Translations under genes and position numbers: made by a program | Assembly: GCA_950097015.1 (NCBI GenBank) | Contig: CATNEN010000038.1 | Location: 27,868,501-27,932,500 of the forward strand | DNA from: Macrostomum hystrix | Taxonomy: Eukaryota; Platyhelminthes; Macrostomidae | Length of the DNA: 64,000 bases | Reading direction: 5' to 3' | Shown: one piece after another, positions 11,694 through 22,329 of the stretch | Position numbering within the stretch: position 1 is the first letter of the stretch | Layout of the letters: each line of letters opens with the position of its first letter | The notes under the pieces: generated by a model | Database searches by the model: none | What the model saw: the letters and a program-made list of their open reading frames with translations, nothing else | Told to the model about the DNA's origin: nothing

Positions 11694-12085
11694 CAGCTCA
11701 ACAAGCACCGGTGTGTCAGCTCAATAGATAAAGGTGTGTCAGCTCAATAGATAAAGGTGTGTCAGCTCAATAGATAAAGGTGTGTCAGCTCAATAGATAA
11801 AGGTGTGTCAGCTCAATAGATAAAGGTGTGTCAGCTCAATAGATAAAGGTGTGTCAGCTCAATAGACACGGGTGTGTCAGCTCAAAAGACACGGGTGTGT
11901 CAGCTCAATAGACACGGATGTGTCAGCTCAATAGACACGGGTGAGTCAGCTCAATAGACACGGGTGTGTCAGCTCAATAGACACGGGTGTGTCAGCTCAA
12001 TAGACACGGGTGAGTCAGCTCAATAGACACGGGTGTGTCAGCTCAATAGACACGGGTGAGTCAGCTCAATAGACACAGGTGAGTC
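11694..12085. repeat. 23-bp minisatellite
   Basis: About 17 units of GTGTGTCAGCTCAATAGACA plus CGG or AAG. The first half of the array has AGATAAAG and the second half AGACACGG. The unit length equals that of the first internal array of the Helitron-like elements, and the array lies downstream of a decayed Helitron 5' segment. The unit sequence differs. Confidence 0.92.
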
Positions 12086-12691
12086 AGCTATTTGGCCCTT
12101 ACTTACTTAATTAATTGCAGGGGGGCCTGGGGCACTTGACGCACAAGCGCAGGAACGGCATGCCCCCAGGCCGGCGAACTAGGCGGGAGTCGCCCATCGC
12201 GCCATCTGGACCCCTGGACACAGGCACCTCACACACAGCCGCAAGCCAAGCGGGGTAAGGGGGCGGCAGCCGGAGTGCCTCTCACCCCAGGCCCGCACAC
12301 GCACAGAGCAGACCAAACCAGGGGAGGACTTAGATGCCTGAAGGGTAGGGACGAGAGGACCAAGCCACACGCGCAGACGGCTGGTGAAACCTCGCCGCTC
12401 AGAGCACGCATGGCTGGTGCACACCCGCCCCACCCTTCATACAACGCCTCACACCCGGCCCAACGCACAAACGCAAACACAAACAAGCAGGCATGCAGAA
12501 GGCAGGGGTTAAGCTATTTAAATTAGCTTTGGCTGCATAGAATAAGGTGCATCTCCGCAAGTCACTACTTGGCAGACCCCCAACTAAGCCCCGAAATAAT
12601 CGTGACTTGGAGGGAGGAACGAACCAGCGACCATTGGAAAGTGAGGCAGCGACATTAGCCGCTGATCCACTCACCCCCAGCTATTTGGCCC
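12086..12691 (-). mobile_element. GC-rich tRNA-derived SINE with perfect 13-bp target-site duplication
   Basis: The element occupies 12099-12678 in reverse orientation and is bracketed by identical AGCTATTTGGCCC at 12086-12098 and 12679-12691. On the minus strand the head has an A-box-like TGAGTGGATCAGCGG (12675-12661) and a B box GGTTCGTTCCTC (12623-12612). A GC-rich body of about 450 bp follows, then an AATTAAGTAAGTAA tail. The overlapping ORFs in the body read through both strands and are not supported as genes. The perfect duplication means a fairly recent insertion. Confidence 0.82.
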
Positions 12692-13132
12692 AGCGTCAGA
12701 TGTAAATGAAAAACATGTTTCGAATTTTCTGGCTTTAGAAACAGTCACTAGCCTCCATAAATATTCTAATGAAATGCAGCTGCGAATAGTTGGTAAGATT
12801 AGAATTATAATTCTGTCGAGCTATAGCGCGCAAATAGCAAACGCGGCTCTATCTTATGGTTAATAAACTCGAATCGAATATATCAAGACGCGTGTTTTTC
12901 AAAGTGCATATTTGCCAGTAGATTGGTCGGCTTTGTAAGGCAGAGAGTGGGCGCCTATTTGCCTTATTTCGTATTCTAAAATCATTATCTTATAGTTTCT
13001 TATCTAGACACAGGAAGGCAACCGTAGCTAATATATAGATTGGCTTGTGTTTGTGCAGCTAAAGCCACGTAGACAGATAGAGATCGAGATATATACACAC
13101 ACACAGGGGACTTTTTTTAGAGTCGTTTCAAC
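12692..13132 (+). promoter_or_regulatory. Upstream region of LITAF gene 1
   Basis: Non-coding sequence before the first LITAF gene. It includes an ATATACACACACACA run just upstream and a strong acceptor-like TTTTTTTAG at about 13112-13120, 12 nt before the ATG. A 5' UTR intron or a trans-splice site could end there. No TATA box is convincing. Confidence 0.4.
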
Positions 13133-13504
13133 ATGAGCAAGCCAAATGAGCAGCCGCCAGCGTATCAGCAGCAGCCAGTGGGTGGCTACTATCCTCCTCT
13201 ATCTCCTGAGCAGCAGCAGCAGCCGGGGCCTGCTGGTTACCACGCAACAAGTGTGATCATCACTTCACCGGTGGTGTTTCGAGAATTTCCAGTTAGCATG
13301 GTCTGTCAGCACTGTCATTGTCACATGAGTACCCAGGTTACCATGGAAACGGGAGTGTTGCCGTGGCTGGCGTGCGGTGGTTTGGCTCTAGTGGGCTGCT
13401 GGCTCGGGTGCTGTCTGATTCCGTTCTGCATCGACGGCCTGAAGGACGCCGTCCATACGTGTCCGCATTGCCACCGGATAGTCGGGCAGTACAAGCGAGT
13501 GTGA
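13133..13504 (+). CDS. LITAF-domain membrane protein 1, intronless
   Basis: A 123-aa protein with the whole LITAF (SIMPLE-like) domain in one exon. These proteins are monotopic zinc-binding proteins on the cytoplasmic face of late endosomes and lysosomes, acting in sorting and degradation. The N-terminus (1-45) is rich in Pro, Gln and Tyr and has a PPAY motif at 8-11, the class of motif bound by WW domains of NEDD4-type ubiquitin ligases. The zinc site is made of C58-x-x-C61 and the H108-x-C110-P-x-C113 motif, with a Cys-rich hydrophobic segment (75-100) between them. The start follows the conserved MSKP N-terminus shared with the gene at 33422. It is the first of four paralogues on the same strand. 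Its closest relative here is the fourth, with near-identical nucleotide blocks. Confidence 0.9.
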   Translation: MSKPNEQPPAYQQQPVGGYYPPLSPEQQQQPGPAGYHATSVIITSPVVFREFPVSMVCQHCHCHMSTQVTMETGVLPWLACGGLALVGCWLGCCLIPFCIDGLKDAVHTCPHCHRIVGQYKRV

Positions 13505-13604
13505 CATGAAGTCAAAACTGCTGAAACTAAACAACTATTTGTCTGTGGCTAAACTATGTGGGCCTGTTTAGAGAATTGCTGCCTTTAACGGTAGAGAAAT
13601 ACCC

Positions 13605-13680
13605 TATGAGGGTATTTCAAACGGAATCTTCCGATCGAAATTAACTAACTTTCAAAGCCGTCGGACGTCAGCATCGTCTG
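13605..13680. repeat. Fragment of a dispersed repeat shared with 7441-8625 and 21098-21200
   Basis: AACTAACTTTCAAAGCCGTC followed by GGACGTCAGCATCGTC recurs almost unchanged at about 8566-8600. GAGGGTATTTCAAA resembles GAGGTATTTCAAATACC near 21118. The copies share different parts, as expected of a decayed transposable element family. Confidence 0.55.
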
Positions 13681-13946
13681 GTAGCTTCTTGTTAGTATTT
13701 TAAAACGGTACTTTAATATTTTAAGAGATACAGAAATATTTGGGTATTTAAAAATACTCCAGCGCTCTTGCTACTGTTTAAATGGAATTCCTGTTATTTA
13801 TTAATCTTTAATCCGATCTTATCAGTCAAGCTAGACTAATAGAAAGTTTACCTAGTAGTCTAGCTAAAAATTGAAACTTTTTTATTCAAGACTTTATAAT
13901 ATTATGTACGCAAGGTAACACTCAATACATTTTCCCCAGATTTAAA

Positions 13947-13952
13947 AATAAA
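13947..13952 (+). terminator. Polyadenylation signal of LITAF gene 1
   Basis: AATAAA 443 bp after the stop codon, followed by further AT-rich sequence and then a minisatellite. It is the first clear canonical hexamer downstream, so the assignment is by position only. Confidence 0.4.
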
Positions 13953-14023
13953 AAATATAACTTTTAAATAAATAATTCCCTACTATTGCTGCTTCGAGCT
14001 GGTAGAAAACTGTTCTGTCACGC

Positions 14024-15622
14024 CATGTCTAACAGAATGGAATCATGTCTAACTGAATGGAATCATGTCTAACTGAATGGAATCAAATCTAACAGAATGT
14101 AATCATATCTAACAGAATGGAATCATATCTAACAGAATGGAGTCATATCTAACAGAATGAAATCTTATCTAACAGAATGGAATCATATCTAACAGAATGG
14201 AATCATATCTAACAGAATGGAGTCATGTCTAACAGAATGGAATCATGTCTAACAGAATGGAATCAAATCTAACAGAATGGAATCATGTCTAACAGAATGG
14301 AATCATATCTAACAGAATGGAATCAAATCTAACAGAATGGAATCATATCTAACAGAATGGAATCATATCTAACTGAATGGAATCATGTCTAACAGAATGG
14401 AATCAAATCTAACAGAATGGAATCATATCTAACAGAATGGAATCATATCTAACAGAATGGAATCATATCTAACAGAATGGAATCTTATCTAACAGAATGG
14501 AATCATATCTAACAGAATGGAATCATGTCTAACTGAATGGAATCATATCTAACTGAATGGAATCATGTCTAACAGAATGGAATCAAATCTAACAGAATGG
14601 AATCATATCTAACAGAATGGAATCATATCTAACAGAATGGAATCAAATCTAACAGAATGGAATCATATCTAACAGAATGGAATCTTATCTAACAGAATGG
14701 AATCATATCTAACAGAATGGAATCAAATCTAACTGAATGGAATCATATCTAACAGAATGGAATCATATATTCTAACAGAATGGAATCATATCTAACAGAA
14801 TGGAATCATGTCTAACTGAATGGAATCATATCTAACTGAATGGAATCATGTCTAACAGAATGGAATCATATCTAACTGAATGGAATCATGTCTAACAGAA
14901 TGGAATCATGTCTAACAGAATGGAATCAAATCTAACAGAATGGAATCAAATCTAACAGAATGGAATCATATCTAACAGAATGGAATCATGTCTAACAGAA
15001 TGGAATCATATCTAACAGAATGGAATCATGTCTAACAGAATGGAATCAAATCTAACAGAATGGAATCAAATCTAACAGAATGGAATCATGTCTAACAGAA
15101 TGGAATCATATCTAACTGAATGGAATCATGTCTAACAGAATGGAATCATGTCTAACAGAATGGAATCAAATCTAACAGAATGGAATCAAATCTAACAGAA
15201 TGGAATCATATCTAACAGAATGGAATCATGTCTAACAGAATGGAATCATATCTAACTGAATGGAATCATATCTAACAGAATGGAATCATATATTCTAACA
15301 GAATGGAATCATATCTAACAGAATGGAATCATGTCTAACAGAATGGAATCATATCTAACAGAATGGAATCATGTCTAACAGAATGGAATCATATCTAACA
15401 GAATGGAATCATATCTAACAGAATGGAATCATATCTAACAGAATGGAATCATATCTAACAGAATGGAATCATGTCTAACAGAATGGAATCATATCTAACA
15501 GAATGGAATCATATCTAACAGAATGGAATCATATCTAACAGAATGGAATCATGTCTAACAGAATGGAATCATATCTAACAGAATGGAATCATATCTAACA
15601 GAATGGAATCATATCTAACAAT
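14024..15622. repeat. 20-bp minisatellite between LITAF genes 1 and 2
   Basis: About 80 copies of AATCATATCTAACAGAATGG with single-base variants (ATGTCT, AAATCT, AACTGAATGG). Two units are lengthened to 23 bp by an extra TAT at about 14761 and 15285, and the pattern of variants around them repeats. A segment of roughly 0.5 kb has therefore been duplicated inside the array. Confidence 0.96.
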
Positions 15623-16318
15623 CTATATTTTGCATGCAAATCCGTGAACTGTAACATGGCAGTTTTGGTTCTTTTACTACTGAATTACAGTTACAGCTAC
15701 TGATAATTTGTTAATCTGAAGAAGAATCTAACACAGAAGAAGAGCTTTTGCTTAATTTGAAATGTATCTTGTTTTAACTAACAGTTTAAGTGAATTAGTC
15801 AGCATATAAAATATATGATTGTATAAGTCACAAAATTAGCTTATATGTTAAACTTCCTACTGGCAACTTGTAACACTATACTGTAGACTGTAGTGCATAT
15901 ACCTCGTTGGTGCAGTTAAGGAGGCATGACTTATAAACAGTAAGTGGTATTTATTTTCTAAATTTTAACATAGTGAAATAAGCGAGCTACTGTAAATCTT
16001 GATGTCTGTTAAAAAGTGACAAGGTCTTGTACGGATATAAACTCCTAACATTGTCATCGAAAAATCTTTGCGAGTGCATGAATATCATTCCTGTTAAAAC
16101 CACAGCGAACACTGAGTGATTGCCATAAAAACATGTTTAATTACTGAGTGACAATATAATATTTTAACAGCTCGAAAATTAATAATCGTAGCTAAATCTG
16201 ATTTGTTGTTTTTAAGGACGTTCTTTCCGGATAATTCTGTGACAAATAGATGGACAGCCTTATCATACAAATATATGATAGCTGTTTCCTGAGTAATCTG
16301 TTTCGTGTCACCCCACAA
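15623..16318. other. AT-rich spacer between two minisatellites
   Basis: Unique AT-rich sequence. I see no coding frame of credible composition and no tRNA-like or terminal repeat. Confidence 0.4.
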
Positions 16319-18140
16319 TCAGTCACTCCTCTACCTCAGCTGTCACTCCACTGGCTCTCCTGTCACTCCACTGCGTCTCCTCTCACTTCACTGCCTCTCC
16401 TGTCACTCAACTGCCTCACCTGTCACTCCACTGGCTCACCTGTCACTCAACTGACTCACCTGTCACTCCACTGCCTCACCTGTCACTCCACTGCCTCACC
16501 TGTCACTCCACTGCCTCTCCTGTCACTTCACTGCCTCTCCTGTCACTTCACTGGCTCTCATGTCACTCCACTGCCTCTCCTGTCACTTCACTGCCTCTCC
16601 TGTCACTTCACTGGCTCTCATGTCACTTCACTACCTCTTCAGTCACTCCGCTGCCTCACCTGCCACTCCACTGCCTCATCTGTCATTCCGCTGCCTCTCC
16701 TGTCACTCCACTGCCTAAACTGTCACTCCACTGCCTCACCTGTCACTCCACTGCCTAAACTGTCACTCCACTGCCTAAACTGTCACTCCACTGCCTCTCC
16801 TGTCACTCTACTGCCTCTCCTGTCACTCCGCTGCCACTCCACTGCCTCTCCTGTCACTCCACTGCCTCACCTGTCACTCCACTGCCTCCCCTGTCACTTC
16901 ACTGCCTCTCCTGTCACTTCACTGGCTCTCATGTCACTCCACTGCCTCTCCTGTCACTTCACTGCCTCTCCTGTCACTTCACTGGCTCTCATGTCACTTC
17001 ACTACCTCTTCAGTCACTCCACTGCCTCACCTGTCACTCCACTGCCTCACCTGTCACTCCACTGCCTCACCTGTCACTCCACTGCCTCACCTGTCACTCC
17101 ACTGCCTCTCCTGTCACTCCACTGCGTCTCCTGTCACTTCACTGCCTCTCCTGTCACTTCACTGGCTCTCATGTCACTTCACTACCTCTTCAGTCACTCC
17201 ACTGCCTCACCTGCCACTCCACTGCCTCACCTGTCACTCCACTGCCTCTCCTGTCACTTCACTGGCTCTCATGTCACTTCACTACCTCTTCAGTCACTCC
17301 ACTGCCTCACCTGTCACTCCACTGCCTCACCTGTCACTCCACTGCCTCACCTGTCACTCCACTGCCTCTCCTGTCACTCCACTGCGTCTCCTGTCACTTC
17401 ACTGCCTCTCCTGTCACTTCACTGGCTCTCATGTCACTTCACTACCTCTTCAGTCACTCCACTGCCTCACCTGTCACTCCACTGCCTCACCTGTCACTCC
17501 ACTGCCTCTCCTGTCACTCCACTGCGTCTCCTGTCACTTCACTGCCTCTCCTGTCACTTCACTGGCTCTCATGTCACTTCACAACCTCTTCAGTCACTCC
17601 ACTGCCTCACCTGCCACTCCACTGCCTCACCTGTCACTCCACTGCCTCTCCTGTCACTCCACTGCCTAAACTGTCACTCCACTGCCTCACCTGTCACTCC
17701 AATGCCTCTCCTGTCACTCCACTGCCTCTCCTGTCACTCTACTGCCTCTCCTGTCACTCCACTGCCACTCCACTGCCTCTCCTGTCACTCCACTGCTTCA
17801 CCTGTCACTCCACTGCCTCCCCTGTCACTTTACTGGCTCTCATGTCACTTCAGTGCCTCACCTGTCACTTCACTGCCTCACCTGTCACTCCACTGCCTCA
17901 CCTGTCACTCCACTGCCTCTGCTGTCACTCCAATGCCTCACCTGTCAGTCCACTGCCTCCCCTGTCACTCTACTGCCTCACCTGTCACTCCACTGCCTCA
18001 CCTGTCACTCCACTGCCTCTGCTGTCACTCCACTGCCTCACCTGTCACTCCACTGCCTCACCTGTCACTCCACTGCCTCTGCTGTCACTTTACTGCCTCC
18101 CCTGTCACTCCACTGCCACTGCTGTCACTTCACTGCTTTT
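16319..18140. repeat. 20-bp minisatellite upstream of LITAF gene 2
   Basis: About 90 copies of TGTCACTCCACTGCCTCACC with variants (CTCTCC, GGCTCTCA, CTAAAC). Because 20 bp times 3 is a multiple of three, a 672-codon stop-free frame runs across it reading SLHCLTCHSTASPVTPLPHL. It is a translation of the repeat, not a gene. The same family occurs at 20286-20835 and, inverted, at 23077-23795 and 34686-35075. Confidence 0.96.
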
Positions 18141-18441
18141 TTCATCACTGCACAGTAGTCGCAATCCTTTGGTTCAGAATAATATTTGGTTTCATTGTTT
18201 TGACACGTTGGACTTATGTTAAAGTTTTTTCAAGTGCAGCGCAATGTAGAGGCAAATGCAGGAAATGAAAGTGCCCAATTTCAAAGCAACACGTTGCAGA
18301 GTTGCAAAACATCTGCCCAATAGTTGTTTACCTCGTGCTTATCTCGCCTGAGTCTAGTCTTTTAAGAGCATTTTAAAACTATAAAATTCTGAAACAAAAT
18401 CTTGACAATGCCGCAAAGTTTTTAATTCAAATTTCTGCAAC

Positions 18442-18813
18442 ATGGATGACAAGCAGTGCAACATGAGCTTCGCAAATAACTTGGCGCCACTGCCGCCTCC
18501 ATATCCTCAGCAACAGCAGCAGCAGCCGCTGACCTGTGAACCATCCGTCATCGCCTTCCAGGTCGTCAATGCTCCGCCAATAGTGTTTCGCGACATTCCG
18601 GTGAGTCTCGAGTGTCCACACTGTCACAAGTGCGTCACCACTTTGGTTACCATGACAACCGGCACCCTGCCATGGCTGGTGTGCAGCGGGCTGTTTCTGA
18701 TTGGCTGCTCTCTGGGCTGCTGCCTGATTCCGTTCTGCATCGACGACCTGAAGGACGCCACGCACAGCTGCCCGCAGTGCACGACTGTAATTGGCGTTTT
18801 TAAACGCATGTGA
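18442..18813 (+). CDS. LITAF-domain membrane protein 2, intronless
   Basis: A 123-aa LITAF-family protein, expected on the cytoplasmic face of endosomal membranes. A PPPY motif is at 18-21, followed by a six-Gln run. The domain shows C58-P-H-C61, a hydrophobic segment at 75-100 (LPWLVCSGLFLIGCSLGCCL) and H108-S-C110-P-Q-C113. It is the most diverged N-terminus of the four: it starts MDDKQCN instead of MS. The zinc-binding residues are intact, so a functional protein is expected. It lies 300 bp after a long minisatellite and about 930 bp before the next paralogue. Confidence 0.88.
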   Translation: MDDKQCNMSFANNLAPLPPPYPQQQQQQPLTCEPSVIAFQVVNAPPIVFRDIPVSLECPHCHKCVTTLVTMTTGTLPWLVCSGLFLIGCSLGCCLIPFCIDDLKDATHSCPQCTTVIGVFKRM

Positions 18814-19745
18814 ACTTTAAGTATTACATCTGTTTTATCAATTGTCACTCAGTAATTAACATAAATTAATAGTAATTACAAGTTTTCGCTGTGATTGGAG
18901 TGCGAATGATGGTAAACATATAACTAAACACAATTCGACATTCGAATTCATTTTTTGCTTTTAATTTCGTTCAGTCTTGTCTTTACATCAAGTAATAACA
19001 ATTTACGAAGCGAGAGCGAAGTGAGTCGAAGCCATGCAATAAATTGAGTCTTCGCAGTAAGAGACCGTCTTTACGGCGAGGCCTCAAACGAGGCAGAGAG
19101 CGCAATGGGGGATGACTCACAAAGGCCCAGAGGGCCAGACGTTATATTTGAACTTAGACACTAGCGGCTGGAGAGAAGCGATCGATAGTAGGGATAGGGT
19201 TAAACCCCGCCTCAGATGTACATAGGCGGACGAAGGAAAGAGACGAAAGGGGGGGTGGGGTACAGCCGTGGAGAGTAGCAGGGGCAGGGGAAGGAGGGGG
19301 TGCAGCAATTTAGAAAAGAGAGACACACAATCAGAGCAAGTACAAACAAATCGCGTGACCAAAAGTCGCTTCGCTTCACTCCCCCCAAATGACAAAGACT
19401 TTGTCATTTCGAGTTCGAAGTTCGAACTAAGCATGAAACAATTGAACAAGGGCAACGGAACAAAAAACGACAATATCGAGAGACTGAAAGGGACACAAGT
19501 ACGAGAATTGACGAAAAAAACGTTTCCTCCACGAAGATTAAGCAATGACCTACGATTTTACGAGTAGATAGATTAGTTGGCCAAAAATTAAAAAAACTGA
19601 CAACGAAAAGCGAACTCCTCATAGAATTCTTCTAGTCTATGGACAAGCCTGGCTCTAAATATAATTATGCAATATTTTGTTATTTTTTGTCAAGGAAAGA
19701 TTTCAACTTTATAAGTTGAACTTTATTTTCGAGTCGAATTGCAAC
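18814..19745. other. Intergenic region between LITAF genes 2 and 3
   Basis: Contains AATAAA at 19038-19043, 225 bp after the stop of LITAF gene 2, its likely polyadenylation signal. The rest is a mixed-composition stretch with overlapping short frames on both strands that I do not support as genes. The last 70 bp are AT-rich and end with TTTATTTTCGAG about 15 nt before the ATG of LITAF gene 3. Confidence 0.4.
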
Positions 19746-20153
19746 ATGAGCGGTCCCTATGAAAAGCAGCCGCAGCCGCAGCCGCCGCAATATTATCCGC
19801 AGGAGGGGCCGATGATGCAGCAGCCGATGATGCAGCAGCCGCAGCAGATGCCGAACCAGCAGTATGAACAACCTGTACCTGTTGGCCATACAACGAATGT
19901 GGTTTTCTCCCAGGTGCCACTAGTGTTGGAAAAATATCCAGTCACAACAGTCTGTCAGCACTGCCGCAGCAACATCACCACGCTTGTCGAGAAGCATAAT
20001 GGCTTACTGCCTTGGATGATCGCTGGAGGTTTGGTTCTTATCGGCTGCATACTCGGCTGCTGTCTGATTCCCTTCTGCATCGACAGCCTGAAGGACACCA
20101 TACACATCTGTCCACAGTGTCGCAAGGTTGTTGGTTATTACAAAAAATTGTGA
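19746..20153 (+). CDS. LITAF-domain membrane protein 3, intronless
   Basis: A 135-aa LITAF-family protein. The frame is open further upstream, but the first ATG with the MSxP-type start shared by paralogues is at 19746. The N-terminal 50 residues are Pro/Gln/Met-rich with PPQY at 13-16 and a duplicated MMQQP. C70-Q-H-C73 and H120-I-C122-P-Q-C125 form the zinc site around the hydrophobic segment at 87-112. The role is inferred from the family: endosome/lysosome membrane protein with a WW-domain-binding motif. A minisatellite begins about 130 bp after the stop, and no canonical AATAAA lies before it. Confidence 0.88.
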   Translation: MSGPYEKQPQPQPPQYYPQEGPMMQQPMMQQPQQMPNQQYEQPVPVGHTTNVVFSQVPLVLEKYPVTTVCQHCRSNITTLVEKHNGLLPWMIAGGLVLIGCILGCCLIPFCIDSLKDTIHICPQCRKVVGYYKKL

Positions 20154-20285
20154 AAATACTAACCGGAACTACGACAACAAACGTTTTAATTTCCATAGCA
20201 AACTTAACCGACTATTTTTATAGTTTCTCATTCAACACCGAAAAAGGCAGCTTCAAAGTAGGTCACTGATCGAATGACATATCCC

Positions 20286-20835
20286 GAATTTGCCACTGCC
20301 TCCGCTGTCACTGCACTGGCTCTCCTGTCACTCCACTGGCTCTCCTGTCACTCCACTGGCTCTCCTGTCACTCCACTGCCTCACCTGTCACTCAACTGCC
20401 TCACCTGTCACTCCACTGCCTCACCTGTCACTCCACTGCCTCACCTGTCACACCACCGCCTCACCTGTCACTCCACTGCCTCTCGTGTCACTCCACCGCC
20501 TCACCTGTCACTCCACTGCCTCCCCTGTCACTCCACTGGCTCTCCTGTCACTCCACTGCCTCACCTGTCACTCCACCGCCTCACCTGTCACTCCACTGCC
20601 TCCCCTGTCACTCCACTGACTCTCCTGTCCCTCCACTGCCTCACCTGTCACTCCACTGCCTCACCTGTCACTCCACTGCCTCACCTGTCACTCCACTGCC
20701 TCACCTGTCACTCCACTGCCTCACCTGTCACTCCACTGCCTCACCTGTCACTCCACTGCCTCACCTGTCACTCCACTGCCTCCCCTGTCACTCCACTGAC
20801 TCTCCTGTCACTCCACTGCCTCTCCTGCTTTCACT
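20286..20835. repeat. 20-bp minisatellite downstream of LITAF gene 3
   Basis: About 27 copies of the TGTCACTCCACTGCCTCACC family in the same orientation as 16319-18140. It lies 2.2 kb from an inverted array of the same family at 23077-23795. Confidence 0.95.
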
Positions 20836-21097
20836 TCACCCGTCTGACATAGTAACATAATGAGTAATACTTTTTTAAGTTTGATAGCTTGTCATGTTTG
20901 TCTTTACTGATCGGTGCGGGTGCATCTAAGCAGTATGTTTAAGTTTTGTGAAATAGAATATCGCAGGCACTCCACAGCCATAATGGCCAAAGTAGATTAA
21001 ACACATGTTTCAAGTTTGGTTCAAATTAGTTTTAAACTGACACACTTGCCTCGGTAGAAAGTTAAAATTAATAGCAAATGAAAAGATCACGCTGTTT

Positions 21098-21200
21098 TCC
21101 TCCTGAGGAAAGACGATGAGGTATTTCAAATACCACTGCCTACTTCACGATAGAGTTCAAAAGGAATGACCGATTTTCGTGAAAGTCCACTATTTGGATC
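21098..21200. repeat. Fragment of dispersed repeat family (GAGGTATTTCAAATACC ... TTTTCGTGAAAGTCCAC)
   Basis: Shares TATTTCAAATACCA and CTTCACGAT with 7465-7503, and GATTTTCGTGAAAGTCCAC with 8513-8531. GGTATTTCAAATACC is a short perfect inverted repeat. A solo or deleted copy of the element that surrounds the ORF at 7905-8342 is the likely explanation. Confidence 0.5.
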
Positions 21201-22329
21201 AATAAGAAAATGAAAAAAGTGAACGACAGAAGGACAGAATTACCACACAAAGACTAACTAGTAATTAACGGTATAAAAAGGCTAAAAATACTAAATGGAC
21301 TCCAAAATACAGCTAGCCGATAGTAACCCCGTGACAATACTTATACAAGACCAGGGCTATCCCAATTCAGAACGAGATACTCGCTGTATGTTCCATAGTG
21401 GCATCCTCAGGGTGCTCGACCGTACTTCCACCAACTCCAACCACCCTCGACTGCAATCAACAACTCAACGGGTTGGCTCCCAGAACTGTCGCCAGTCAAG
21501 GGCTCCGGTCCCTTCTCCTTCGCACAACCTGCGTAAAGCTCCACTAAACCTCAGTCGCAGAGACCTCAGAGCGTTCAGTATGGCCCTTTCAAGGCACGGA
21601 CAGTTTCTCCCAGCCGCCGAGGCTGAGCAGAGACGACACGCGGGTCTCATCGCTTATCTATTCCGCTTCGTTCGCTACCCCAGTCTCTTAACGCTATTTA
21701 TTTTCAGATTTCCCCTGCTGCTATTAAAACGATTGGTAGGACCCCGGCGAATGGTGAATAGTCGCTAGCTTTAAATTCCTCACGCTCCACTAGGAAATTC
21801 AATTTATTACACTATTCTAGATGGCATCTGGTACACCAAACCGCCGATTTGAATTAACACACTGAACAAGATCTATTCGAGCGCGAATCTGTCTAATCTC
21901 TATACTCCGCACTGTGCCCGGGCCACCGTCGTCACGGAACTACGCGAGGCTGGCTAATGTTTGCTTAGTAAAGCTTAATGATAACGAAAGATCATTTAAA
22001 AGATGTCCCTTTTTACTACCATAGACGAGCGCATCGGTGGAGCGATACATTCGGCGAGGCAAGAAGAGAGACGCAATAATGGCAGGGATGAGTGGCCATC
22101 TTATTACTGCTTTGGATTGAACATTGCCGGCGTCAGGATCGACTATCAACAGTTGGTGGGGGAGCCTACGCGACCCCGAGCGCGCCTGACGCGCTTCCCT
22201 TGGCGCGCGCCGCCTTCACGTGGCGGAACCGTCCGGACTCACCCCCCGGCGTAGTGCAGCGCTCACCCTGGACATCGTCTGGGGATAGGACACCTCGGGT
22301 TTTTCCCAGCTAGACCAGACTCCCCGGCT
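21201..22329. other. Unassigned sequence, possibly retrotransposon-derived
   Basis: Moderately GC-rich stretch with a 157-codon plus-strand frame at 21295-21768 and shorter overlapping frames. None has a recognisable motif. Its position beside an RNase H remnant makes an older part of the same retrotransposon possible but unproven. Confidence 0.3.

Noticed and set aside
12179-12674. Several overlapping frames on both strands in a GC-rich block
   Set aside because: The block is the body of a SINE with tRNA boxes, tail and 13-bp target duplication. High GC lowers stop frequency.
14024-15622. CRISPR-like regular repeats
   Set aside because: There are no variable spacers: units are directly contiguous 20-mers. 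The genome is eukaryotic.
16250-18268. 672-codon plus-strand open frame
   Set aside because: It is the direct translation of the 20-bp minisatellite (20-residue period), and the same array is open in other frames too. Composition is only S, H, C, L, T, P and A in fixed order.
21295-21768. 157-codon plus-strand frame as a gene
   Set aside because: No recognisable motif, odd composition and overlapping open frames on the other strand. Left as unassigned sequence next to retrotransposon debris.
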